A stretch of 44,744 nt of DNA from CAZDAW01 sp964503685 (lineage in GTDB: Bacteria; Chloroflexota; Anaerolineae; Anaerolineales; Anaerolineaceae), in NCBI GenBank assembly GCA_964503685.1, contig CAZDAW010000020.1, positions 1 to 44,744 on the forward strand, given 5' to 3'. The position numbers and the translations under genes are program-made. Below, piece by piece: positions 8,839 through 16,839 of the stretch. The stretch's first letter is position 1; every line of letters begins with the position of its first letter. Under the pieces are notes generated by a model, which worked only from the letters and a program-made list of their open reading frames with translations, ran no database searches and had not been told where the DNA came from.

Positions 8839-10224
8839 CTATAACTGCCTCGCTTTCAAGCCGTTCAGGATTTGAAGGTTGATCTGGTCTGCATCGCCAG
8901 CAGAAAGCACCAGAACAACATCATTGGGCTGTAAATTCTCAAGCAGGTATTGGCTGACGGCGGGAATTTCGGCTATGAATTTCGCAGATGGGTGCGGCAT
9001 GGATTCTACCAGTTGCGCTGCCGAAAAATTCTGAGCCGGTTCGCGAGCGGCATAGATTTCAGTGACGATGACGCGATTGGCGTCTGAAAATGATGCGACG
9101 AACTCGTTAAAGAGCGATTGGGTTCGTGAATAGGTATGCGGCTGCCAGACAGCCCAGATACGTCGGGCCGGGTAGCGGGAGCGGGCGGCTGCCAGGACAG
9201 CGCGTATTTCGGTGGGGTGGTGAGCGTAATCATCGATGAGGGTGATCTGATTCACTTCGCCAACGATATCGAAGCGCCGGCCGGCGCCTGAAAATTCTCC
9301 AAGGGCCTGAGCCGCTTTATCGAGAGGCAGATTCAGCCGATGAGCGATTGCCAGGGCGACCAGGGAATTTAAGACGTTATGTTTGCCAGGGACCTGGAGC
9401 GAGAGATGCCCCATCAGAGATGGCCTGCCTTCAGGAACATGACTGATGGCATCGAAATCGAAGCCGCCCTTCTGGTTGACCGACAGGTTTTGCGCCTGGT
9501 ATGAATTATCTGCACCGGCGCCATAAGTAAATACCTGATAACCGGATTGCCGGGCAGGCTGCACCAGGCTGGCTGAACCATCATTTTCAGCGCAGGCGAG
9601 CAGAGTACCCTGCGCAGGCATACGCTGGATAAAATCGACAAATGCCTGGCGGTAAATTTCAGGCGTTGGGAAACAATCGGGGTGATCGTGTTCCATGTTG
9701 GTTACAACGATGATCTCCGGGGTCAAGCCGAGAAACATGTGGTCGTATTCATCGGCTTCGATGACGAAGTATGCGCCCTTGCCAGCCCTGGCGTTGGTGT
9801 TGAGGTTCTTCAATACACCGCCAACGATAAATGACGGGTCCGCTCCAAGGGCGCTGAGCATCCAGGCGATCATGGCTGTGGTGGTGGTTTTGCCGTGGGT
9901 GCCGGCAATGGCGATGCACTTCTGCCCGGTCATGAGTTGATCCAGAAAATCGGCGCGCTTAAGAACAGGGATACCGGCAGCCAGGGCAGCCTGGATTTCG
10001 GGATTATCATCAGTAACAGCGGAAGAGCGTACGATGAGATCGGCTCCGTGAATATTTTCGGCCTTGTGACCGATCATCACTTTGACGCCTTCCGCCTGAA
10101 GTTTCTGCGCCAGAGGCGAGAGCGCGCGATCAGATCCGCTGATCGAATAACCTTTTTCGATCAACACCCGGGCGATTGCTGAAAGCCCAGTTCCGCCAAT
10201 ACCGATCAGATGAATGTTTTTCAT
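8839..10224 (-). CDS. murC: UDP-N-acetylmuramate--L-alanine ligase MurC
   Basis: Adds the first amino acid (L-Ala) of the stem peptide to UDP-MurNAc. N-terminal dinucleotide-fold loop HLIGIGGTGLSAIA (4-17), ATP loop GTHGKTTTT (108-116), EADEYD and the central domain DDYAHHPTEIRA characteristic of MurC are clear. The frame is open further upstream to 10296, but the ATG at 10224 gives the standard MKNIHLIGIGG start and a normal length of 461 residues. It overlaps the CvpA-like stop by one base (TAATG). No good ribosome site is seen, so reinitiation after the upstream gene is plausible. Confidence 0.97.
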   Translation of the reverse strand: MKNIHLIGIGGTGLSAIARVLIEKGYSISGSDRALSPLAQKLQAEGVKVMIGHKAENIHGADLIVRSSAVTDDNPEIQAALAAGIPVLKRADFLDQLMTGQKCIAIAGTHGKTTTTAMIAWMLSALGADPSFIVGGVLKNLNTNARAGKGAYFVIEADEYDHMFLGLTPEIIVVTNMEHDHPDCFPTPEIYRQAFVDFIQRMPAQGTLLACAENDGSASLVQPARQSGYQVFTYGAGADNSYQAQNLSVNQKGGFDFDAISHVPEGRPSLMGHLSLQVPGKHNVLNSLVALAIAHRLNLPLDKAAQALGEFSGAGRRFDIVGEVNQITLIDDYAHHPTEIRAVLAAARSRYPARRIWAVWQPHTYSRTQSLFNEFVASFSDANRVIVTEIYAAREPAQNFSAAQLVESMPHPSAKFIAEIPAVSQYLLENLQPNDVVLVLSAGDADQINLQILNGLKARQL

Positions 10225-10763
10225 TATATAAACACAACCAGCACAAAGACAAAACAAATTGCTACCGCAAAATAAACTACCGGTATGCCCAGCCAACGCG
10301 GGGCAAGGTATTTAAGAATGGTCAGGGCCGCTTCTCCAGATTGTGTGCCTTCCAGCGGCGGACTGATCAGCGGGAAGGGATATTGCGCTTCGTGTAAATA
10401 GAACCAGATGGTTCCGAAAACCAGGTACCCGTTGATTGCTCCAAGAAAAAGGCCGAGCAGGCTGTCTTGCAGACGGTCGCGGGTGAATTTGCCGCTGGTT
10501 GCCAGGCGGGTGATATTGGGGGTCTGGTAGCCAAAGAATACCAGGCCAATCAGAATTGCCAGGCGCATCCAGAACTGATTTGCCCCGCCGTTGAGAACAA
10601 TCGTATCGCGCACAAAAGGTACGTAACGCTCAAGAACGGTGATCACGAAAAGCGCAACCAGAACGCTGAAGCTGACGATCAACTCTTTAGCCCAGCCGCG
10701 CATGGCGCCGATGACGCCAAAGAGGATGACAAATACCCAGAAGAGAAAAGTCAGGCTAACCAT
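10224..10763 (-). CDS. CvpA-family membrane protein
   Basis: A 179-residue integral membrane protein with four to five hydrophobic segments (about 2-20, 28-45, 65-82, 100-122, 155-178). The N-terminal pattern with GAMRGWAKELIVSFSVLVALF matches the CvpA/colicin V production family, whose biochemical role is not settled. It starts inside the last 8 nt of murG and ends one base into murC, so it is fully embedded in the division operon. That placement suggests a link to envelope growth, which is inference only. I cannot exclude another small membrane family. Confidence 0.7.
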   Translation of the reverse strand: MVSLTFLFWVFVILFGVIGAMRGWAKELIVSFSVLVALFVITVLERYVPFVRDTIVLNGGANQFWMRLAILIGLVFFGYQTPNITRLATSGKFTRDRLQDSLLGLFLGAINGYLVFGTIWFYLHEAQYPFPLISPPLEGTQSGEAALTILKYLAPRWLGIPVVYFAVAICFVFVLVVFI

Positions 10764-11871
10764 TTAGAATACCCTTTCCGCTAACCGGAGTTTGCGCCAG
10801 AGCAGTGAGGGCAGCGGCTATTTTGGGGGCCGAATCGGGCCGGGCAAGCGCTTTCATTGCCTTACGCATGTTTTCCAGCTTTTCAGGTGCGTTAAACAGG
10901 TTTAAGATAGTGGAAGACAGGCGGTCTGCCAGGGTATGATCTTCCAGCAGGATGGCCGCTCCTTGATCGACCAGATATTGCGCGTTGACTTTTTGGTAAT
11001 GCCATGCGTAAGGGTAGGGTACCAGAACTGCCGGCAGGCCAAACAATGGAAATTCACCCAGCGTTGAAGCGCCGGCGCGGGATACGACGAGATCGGCTGC
11101 GCTGAGAGCTGCTCCCATTTCTTCGTGCAGGTAGGAATAGACATGATACCGCCCGGTTGCCTGCGCTTCGAGTGATTGGCGGGCTGCTTCAACTTCGGCA
11201 TAATCCAATTGCCCGGTTATATGGATGATTTGCATTTCTTTCAATAAGCCCGGCAGAGCAGGGATCAGCGCCCGGTTTATCGAGCGCGCGCCTTTGCTGC
11301 CGCCGAAGACGAGTAATGTACGCAGATCAGGATCGAGTTTGAAGGTATCCTGAGCGGTCTTACGGTTCCATAACTTCAGATCATGGCGGGTGGGGTAGCC
11401 GGTTACGATAAGCTGACGGCTGCCAGAGAAGAAGGCTCGCGATGATTCGGCAGTCAGGGCGATGCAGTTGGCGAAGCGTGCGGCGACCTTTAATGCCTGT
11501 CCTGGTTCAATGTCGGGGACATAGACAAGGGTCGGTATATGCCTGCCGGCCAGCGCCATTGGAACAGCCACATACCCGCCTGTCAGCAGGATGACATTGG
11601 GTTGAAATTCCTTCAGGATGCGTTGGGCGGACTGATAACCGCGAACAAGCTGCCACAGGTTTTGAGGCAGACGTAATGGACTGACGCCATGCACACCAGC
11701 GGCGGGTATGGCCCTGAAGGGAATACCGGCGCGTTGAACCAGGCTGGCTTCCATGCCGCCTTCGCCGCCGACCCACAGCACCGAATCAGCTTTCCTGTCT
11801 AGGGATTGCAGAACGGCTAAAGCGGGATACACGCCGCCGCCTGTTCCTCCCGCGCAGATCAATAACCGCAC
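10756..11871 (-). CDS. murG: Undecaprenyldiphospho-muramoylpentapeptide beta-N-acetylglucosaminyltransferase MurG
   Basis: Adds GlcNAc to lipid I to make lipid II on the inner face of the membrane. Rossmann-type GT-B protein with the N-terminal loop AGGTGGGVYPALAVLQ, the second loop GGSKGARSIN, and the donor-site segment GASTLGEFPLFGLPAVLVPYP followed by the AWHYQKVNAQYLVDQGAA element. The loop normally reads GGTGGH; here the histidine is a glycine. I choose the GTG at 11871 (371 residues), which has GGAGAGG just upstream and gives VRLLICAGG; longer in-frame starts up to 11919 look like overrun. The start lies 86 nt inside the end of ftsW, an unusually long overlap. Confidence 0.95.
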   Translation of the reverse strand: MRLLICAGGTGGGVYPALAVLQSLDRKADSVLWVGGEGGMEASLVQRAGIPFRAIPAAGVHGVSPLRLPQNLWQLVRGYQSAQRILKEFQPNVILLTGGYVAVPMALAGRHIPTLVYVPDIEPGQALKVAARFANCIALTAESSRAFFSGSRQLIVTGYPTRHDLKLWNRKTAQDTFKLDPDLRTLLVFGGSKGARSINRALIPALPGLLKEMQIIHITGQLDYAEVEAARQSLEAQATGRYHVYSYLHEEMGAALSAADLVVSRAGASTLGEFPLFGLPAVLVPYPYAWHYQKVNAQYLVDQGAAILLEDHTLADRLSSTILNLFNAPEKLENMRKAMKALARPDSAPKIAAALTALAQTPVSGKGILNG

Positions 11872-13045
11872 TCCATCCTCTCCATTCTGTTTCGGGGGCC
11901 GGCGAAGAATGACGGGCAACGCTCATGATCAAGCCGATCGCGGCGAGCGTCGATAGCATGCTCGAACCACCCGAACTCATAAAAGGTAAAACATTTCCGG
12001 CGAAGGGGAGCAAACCAACCATGCCCCCCATATTAACAAAGGCTTCCAGCACGATCCAAAATGTCAGACCGCTGGCCAATAACGAACCAAGCTGATCTGG
12101 GGCGCGCTGGGCGATCTTAATCCCACGCCAGAGTAATAAGCTAAAGAGTATAACCAGTACAATTGAGCCGAGCATACCGGTTTCTTCGGCTACCACGGCA
12201 AAAATGCTATCAGTAGGCGGGAAAGGCAGCCCGGTGTACTTGGTATTGGCTTTTCCAATTCCAACGCCGAACCAGCCACCTTTTACAACCGCTTCCAGCG
12301 AACGCTGGACGTGGTATCCGGATTCTTCAATATTCTGCAAACCGCCCAGATATTCGCCCATACGCTGCCGACCTGTGTCGCTGACTGAGATGACCAGAGC
12401 GCCGACAACGACGGCTATGAGCAGGGTGAAGATTGCCTGGCGAATGTCGCCGCCGGCAACGAAGAACAGCAATCCGCCCAGGACGAAAATGGTGACAGTA
12501 GCGCTCAGATCAGGTTCGAGCAAAATGAAGCCGCCCATCAAACCCAGAATGACGCCCAACGGTATCAGCCCCAGGTAAACATTGGTAAGGCGGTCTTTAT
12601 TCGCCGACAGCCAGAATGATACATAGATGATGGTCATCAGTTTGGCCAGCTCTGAAGGCTGGAATGAACCCGCCTGCAGCGAGCGCGCAGCGCCCAGGCG
12701 GATTTCGTTGATAATCAATACGGCGATTAACAGGATTAATGTTGCCAGAATACCCACGACGACGAGTTTGCGCCATTTGTGATAATCCACAGCAGCAATA
12801 AATACGGCAACCGCGCTGCCCAATATGAACCAGAGAAATTGGCGCTCAAGCAGGTAGGTCGATTTGACGCCCATCACCTCGATACAGTAATCTCCGCTGG
12901 CAGAATAGAGCATTAAGAATCCGTACACTAACAGAGTCAAGACGATCAGCAGAAGGGGCACGTCCGTTCGCAGCCGAAGGGGGCGCGGCGACTTGACAGA
13001 GGGCGCTTGGGCGCCCGGTTGCGTTACGAAAGTTCCATTACCCAT
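11786..13045 (-). CDS. ftsW: Septal peptidoglycan glycosyltransferase FtsW (SEDS family)
   Basis: SEDS polymerase acting with the class B PBP encoded upstream. About ten membrane segments are visible, with the family motifs SFQPSELAK, LLEPDLSAT (acidic catalytic-site region), GRQRMGEY, VVKGGWFGVGIGKANTKYTG-type loop, PPTDSIFAVVAEETG and the end motif LPFMSSGGSSML. The 419-residue product includes an arginine-rich cytoplasmic tail (about 380-419), and this tail is what overlaps murG. The ATG at 13045 overlaps the murD stop by 22 nt. GGAGAG lies about 12 nt upstream. RodA would be the alternative, but position in the dcw cluster favours FtsW. Confidence 0.93.
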   Translation of the reverse strand: MGNGTFVTQPGAQAPSVKSPRPLRLRTDVPLLLIVLTLLVYGFLMLYSASGDYCIEVMGVKSTYLLERQFLWFILGSAVAVFIAAVDYHKWRKLVVVGILATLILLIAVLIINEIRLGAARSLQAGSFQPSELAKLMTIIYVSFWLSANKDRLTNVYLGLIPLGVILGLMGGFILLEPDLSATVTIFVLGGLLFFVAGGDIRQAIFTLLIAVVVGALVISVSDTGRQRMGEYLGGLQNIEESGYHVQRSLEAVVKGGWFGVGIGKANTKYTGLPFPPTDSIFAVVAEETGMLGSIVLVILFSLLLWRGIKIAQRAPDQLGSLLASGLTFWIVLEAFVNMGGMVGLLPFAGNVLPFMSSGGSSMLSTLAAIGLIMSVARHSSPAPETEWRGWSAVIDLRGRNRRRRVSRFSRSAIPRQES

Positions 13046-14424
13046 TTTCGAAAACTCTCTCCGCGTTCTTCAAAATCTATAAACTCATCAAAGCTGGTTC
13101 CGCCAGGCGAAAGGAGGACGACATCGCCGGTTTTCGCCACCTGTGCGGCCGCCTGAACAGCCTGTTGCAGCCCGGCGCAAACCGTCAGGGAATAGGGCCG
13201 TTTTCCGGGAGCGATACTTCCGACTGCTTTGACTATAATATCAGCCGCTTCACCGAAGATGATCAGATGATCGACGCGCTGATGGATGAGATCGGCGAGG
13301 ACCTGCCAGGGCAGGTTTTTGTCACGTCCGCCGGCGAGCAAGATCAGTGGTTCATCGAAAGAATGGATGGCAGCGGCAGCGCGTTCGGGAGTGGTAGCAA
13401 TCGAATCGTTGTACCAGTGCGACCCGCGCCAATCGCGTACCCATTCCAGACGGTGTGCGATGCCCGCGAAACCCTCGACGCCTTTTTGCATGGCCTGGCG
13501 CGGAATTCCGGCGGCGGCAGCGATGGCGCAGGCAGCCAGAACGTTGCAGGTGTTATGTTTACCGCGCAGGCTGATTGAATTTTCAGGCATGATGGCCTGT
13601 TCAACGCCGTCCATTTTCAGGTAAAGAATCCCGTTCATCAGGAAAGTTCCGTTGTGCTCATCCGTCGGTTCTTTGAGGCCAAAAGACAGCACACTCCCGT
13701 GCGCCTGTGAAAGCAAGCTCCATGCGCCGGGGTCGTCGCGATTTAATATGGCGATATCCTGGGCGGATTGATATTGCAGAATATGCGCCTTTGCCGCTGT
13801 ATAGGCTTCCATCGTCCCGTGACGGTCGAGGTGATTGGGGGTAATGTTGAGAATGGCGGCTACATTGGGAGATGCCGTCATTTGTTCCAGCTGAAAACTG
13901 GATAATTCGAGGATGACCAGGTCAGAAGGCTGCATATCGTCCAGGTAAGTGATCAATGGCAGACCAAGATTGCCTCCTACCCAGACCCGGGTGGGACTTT
14001 CAGCCAATTTCATGGCCGCGTGCGCCTCAGCCATGCGTCCGACCAGGGTGGTGGTGGTTGATTTTCCGGCTGATCCAGTGATGCCAATGACCCGGCAGGG
14101 CGCCCTTTCTATGAAGATTTGCGAGTCGTTGGTCAGGGGCAGACCTTTTTGCTGCGCCTGAACGATGAGAGGCAGGTTCAGGGGAATGCCGCCTGAAACG
14201 CAGACCAGATCGGCAGCGTCGAGAAGCTCGAGGGGGTGACTGCCGAGTACCCAATGGATGGGAAGCCCTTCAAATTCGGCGATTGTCTGCGTGAGTTTCT
14301 CGGCAGGCTGGCGGTCATTCAATGTGACCTGAGCGCCTTTACCCGAAAGGTAACGCGCCAGAGCCAGCCCCTGGCGGGCTGCCCCGATAATCAGTACGCG
14401 TTGACCATTCCAATCTTTAATCAT
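13024..14424 (-). CDS. murD: UDP-N-acetylmuramoylalanine--D-glutamate ligase MurD
   Basis: Adds D-Glu to UDP-MurNAc-L-Ala. N-terminal loop VLIIGAARQGLALARYL, ATP loop GITGSAGKSTTTT (114-126), NITPNHLDRHGTMEAY and the C-terminal LLAGGRDKNLPW and LLSPGGTSFDEF motifs are diagnostic of MurD. The ATG at 14424 gives 466 residues and follows the mraY stop by 1 nt; the open frame extends 8 codons upstream into mraY but that is not needed. The 3' end overlaps ftsW by 22 nt. Confidence 0.97.
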   Translation of the reverse strand: MIKDWNGQRVLIIGAARQGLALARYLSGKGAQVTLNDRQPAEKLTQTIAEFEGLPIHWVLGSHPLELLDAADLVCVSGGIPLNLPLIVQAQQKGLPLTNDSQIFIERAPCRVIGITGSAGKSTTTTLVGRMAEAHAAMKLAESPTRVWVGGNLGLPLITYLDDMQPSDLVILELSSFQLEQMTASPNVAAILNITPNHLDRHGTMEAYTAAKAHILQYQSAQDIAILNRDDPGAWSLLSQAHGSVLSFGLKEPTDEHNGTFLMNGILYLKMDGVEQAIMPENSISLRGKHNTCNVLAACAIAAAAGIPRQAMQKGVEGFAGIAHRLEWVRDWRGSHWYNDSIATTPERAAAAIHSFDEPLILLAGGRDKNLPWQVLADLIHQRVDHLIIFGEAADIIVKAVGSIAPGKRPYSLTVCAGLQQAVQAAAQVAKTGDVVLLSPGGTSFDEFIDFEERGESFRKWVMELS

Positions 14425-14425
14425 T

Positions 14426-15418
14426 TCACACCAATGCCAGCGCCACACCGAGCATGGCGCCCAATAAACTGACTAACCAGAATCGCTGCACAACTTGGGT
14501 TTCACTCCAGCCCAATAACTCGAAATGGTGGTGCAGCGGCGCCATTTTAAACAACCGTTTTCCGTGGGTCAGTTTGAAATAGCCGATCTGGAGAACATCG
14601 CTGAGCACCTCACTCACCGGAATAATGGCGATAAGGGGGAGGAGGATCCATTGACCGCTGATAAGGGCAACGACGCCCAGCGTGGCGCCGAGAGCCATGG
14701 AGCCTGTATCGCCCATGAACATCATGGCCGGATGGACGTTGAACCATAAGAAGCCGAAGATGGCTCCGACCAGGGTGAAACAGAAGCGCGCCAGGAAAAC
14801 CTGACCCTGCATGAGGGATATTGCTCCGTATGTGGCAAACGCTGTAGCAGAGATCAGACCCGCCAGGCCGTCCAAACCGTCGGTGAAATTCACTGCGTTG
14901 GTCGAAGCGACGATAATGAACATGGCAAGAGGCACATACCAGTATCCCATATCGATGGGTTGTTCAATGCCTGGCCAGTGCAGGTCGGGGACTGACAGAC
15001 CGTATTTGATGATCAGCGCGGCTACCAAAGCGATGAGTATCTGGAAAAGGAACTTTGTACGGATGCGCATGCCCAGACCGCGGCGCGGCCCGCGAATACC
15101 TTCCCAATCGTCAATGGCGCCGAGAATGGCATAACCGAACATCACGCCCAGTGGAATGACGACCGAACGCCCGATCAGGGTGACGCCGATCAGAGATGCC
15201 GCATTGAGCAAAAGGGTTAATAAGGCGACTGGCAATATGATCATCACACCGCCCATGGTCGGTGTGCCCATTTTTGTAAAATGCGTGTCGGGGCCTTCAA
15301 CCCGGATGAGCTTGCCGATTTTAAAATAGCGCAATACCCGCAGCAGGGGACCTCCCCAGATGACGGTGAGCATAAAACTGAAACCCGACAGGGCTAACGC
15401 TAATGAGGCGTCTTTCAT
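14426..15418 (-). CDS. mraY: Phospho-N-acetylmuramoyl-pentapeptide-transferase MraY
   Basis: Transfers phospho-MurNAc-pentapeptide to undecaprenyl phosphate, forming lipid I. The 330-residue polytopic protein has GTPTMGG (51-57), the Asp pair in GAIDDWEG (103-104), NFTDGLDGLAG (177-187), FMGDTGSMALGA and the HHHFE motif (296-300), all of which line the active site in this family. It overlaps murF by 4 nt (ATGA) and is separated from murD by 1 nt. No anomaly seen. Confidence 0.97.
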   Translation of the reverse strand: MKDASLALALSGFSFMLTVIWGGPLLRVLRYFKIGKLIRVEGPDTHFTKMGTPTMGGVMIILPVALLTLLLNAASLIGVTLIGRSVVIPLGVMFGYAILGAIDDWEGIRGPRRGLGMRIRTKFLFQILIALVAALIIKYGLSVPDLHWPGIEQPIDMGYWYVPLAMFIIVASTNAVNFTDGLDGLAGLISATAFATYGAISLMQGQVFLARFCFTLVGAIFGFLWFNVHPAMMFMGDTGSMALGATLGVVALISGQWILLPLIAIIPVSEVLSDVLQIGYFKLTHGKRLFKMAPLHHHFELLGWSETQVVQRFWLVSLLGAMLGVALALV

Positions 15419-16830
15419 GATTCGATCTCCAGCGTCGAGATAATCCGATCCATGCGCATACCATGAGAACCTTTAACCAAAACTACATCTCCTTTATTCA
15501 GATGATCTTTTAAGTAATTGATTACTTCTTCGACGGTTTCAAAGTGGTTGATCGCCGAGCTGTTTAGACCGGCCTGCCTGGCTGCATCAGAGATCATCCG
15601 TCCACGGCAGCCAACAGTGATCAGGCGATTAACAACCTGGGCGGCGCGCAAGCCGACCATCTGGTGCCCCTGTTTTTCGTAGGGGCCGAGTTCGAGCATG
15701 TCGCCGAGGACGGCGATTTTTTGTCCTTCCAGGTCTGCCAGCAGGTTCAGCGCGGCCAGCGTCGATTCGGGGGCGGCGTTATAGGTGTCATCCAGCAGGA
15801 GGGCGCCGTTTGCGCTGTGAACTGCTACCAGGCGCAACTGCGCTGTGCCTAATTGCAACCCGGAAATGATCTGATTCCAGGTCAAGCCTTCGACAAGACC
15901 GACCGCCGCGGCCCGCAATACCGTATGAACCGAATGGCGTCCAATTAATGGAACGCGAATGTTCAGGATTTCATTGCCGTAGTGCAGGCGCAGGCGAATG
16001 CCGTCAAGCCCCATGCTTTGAATGCTATCTGCCCAAAGGTGCGCCTGGCGGTCAAGCCCGTAGAAAAGCACCTGCGCTTTGGTCTGTTCGGCCATTTTTC
16101 TAACCCAGGGGTCATCGAAGTTGAGAATGGCTACGCCTTCTGATGGCAGTTTTTGAACCAGTTCGGCTTTTCCCCGGGCGATGATTTCCTGCGAGCCCGC
16201 TCTTTCGGCATGGACGGTGCCGATGTTGGTTATCACGCCAACCTGTGGTCTGGCAATGTCGCACAAGAGGGCAATTTCGCCGGGGACGTAAAAGCCCATT
16301 TCCAGAACAGCGTGGTCATAACCGGAGCTTAACTGCAGAATAGTGAGCGGAAGTCCAATTTCATTATTCAGGTTGCCCGGGTTTCTTAAGGTGCGATAAC
16401 GGCGGCAGAGGACATCAGCAATCAACTCTTTTGTGGTCGATTTACCTACGCTTCCGGTAATGCCGATTACGCGCAGGTTTAGTTTTTGGCGCCAGAAGCG
16501 GGCGATTTGCTGCAGGGCGGGCAGGCTTTCAGCTACGCGCAGGATAATGGGCGGTTTTAAGCCGGCAACCGCTTCAGGGTTCAATGGCTGACGTAAGTCA
16601 AGGACGGGATACTCGCTTTCTACATCCTGCTGCACCATTGCCAGACAGGCGCCGCGATCGAATGCGTCTTTTATATAGGCGTGACCGTCAACACGCTCAC
16701 CGGGCATGGCGACGAATAGCGAACCTGGAATGACCTGGCGCGAATCCACCGCCGCGCCGGTGACGATCATTTCAGCGCCTGCAGGGCGGATTTCGGTCAA
16801 TGCTTCCAGTATATCGGCCAGTTTAATCAC
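15415..16830 (-). CDS. murF: UDP-N-acetylmuramoyl-tripeptide--D-alanyl-D-alanine ligase MurF
   Basis: Joins D-Ala-D-Ala from Ddl to the stem tripeptide. The N-terminal substrate domain has AVDSRQVIPGSLFVAMPGER, the ATP loop is GITGSVGKST (123-132), and NPGNLNNEIGLPLT and DDTYNAAPES identify MurF rather than MurE. The length of 471 residues is normal. The gene sits 9 nt downstream of the PBP stop and overlaps mraY by 4 nt. In many dcw clusters murE precedes murF, but here it is missing, so the third residue of the stem peptide must be added by an enzyme encoded elsewhere. Confidence 0.96.
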   Translation of the reverse strand: MIKLADILEALTEIRPAGAEMIVTGAAVDSRQVIPGSLFVAMPGERVDGHAYIKDAFDRGACLAMVQQDVESEYPVLDLRQPLNPEAVAGLKPPIILRVAESLPALQQIARFWRQKLNLRVIGITGSVGKSTTKELIADVLCRRYRTLRNPGNLNNEIGLPLTILQLSSGYDHAVLEMGFYVPGEIALLCDIARPQVGVITNIGTVHAERAGSQEIIARGKAELVQKLPSEGVAILNFDDPWVRKMAEQTKAQVLFYGLDRQAHLWADSIQSMGLDGIRLRLHYGNEILNIRVPLIGRHSVHTVLRAAAVGLVEGLTWNQIISGLQLGTAQLRLVAVHSANGALLLDDTYNAAPESTLAALNLLADLEGQKIAVLGDMLELGPYEKQGHQMVGLRAAQVVNRLITVGCRGRMISDAARQAGLNSSAINHFETVEEVINYLKDHLNKGDVVLVKGSHGMRMDRIISTLEIES

Positions 16831-16839
16831 TATAAATCC

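Noticed and set aside
10225..10296. N-terminal extension of murC upstream of 10224
   Set aside because: It overlaps the CvpA-like gene and encodes a sequence not found in MurC. The ATG at 10224 gives the family start.
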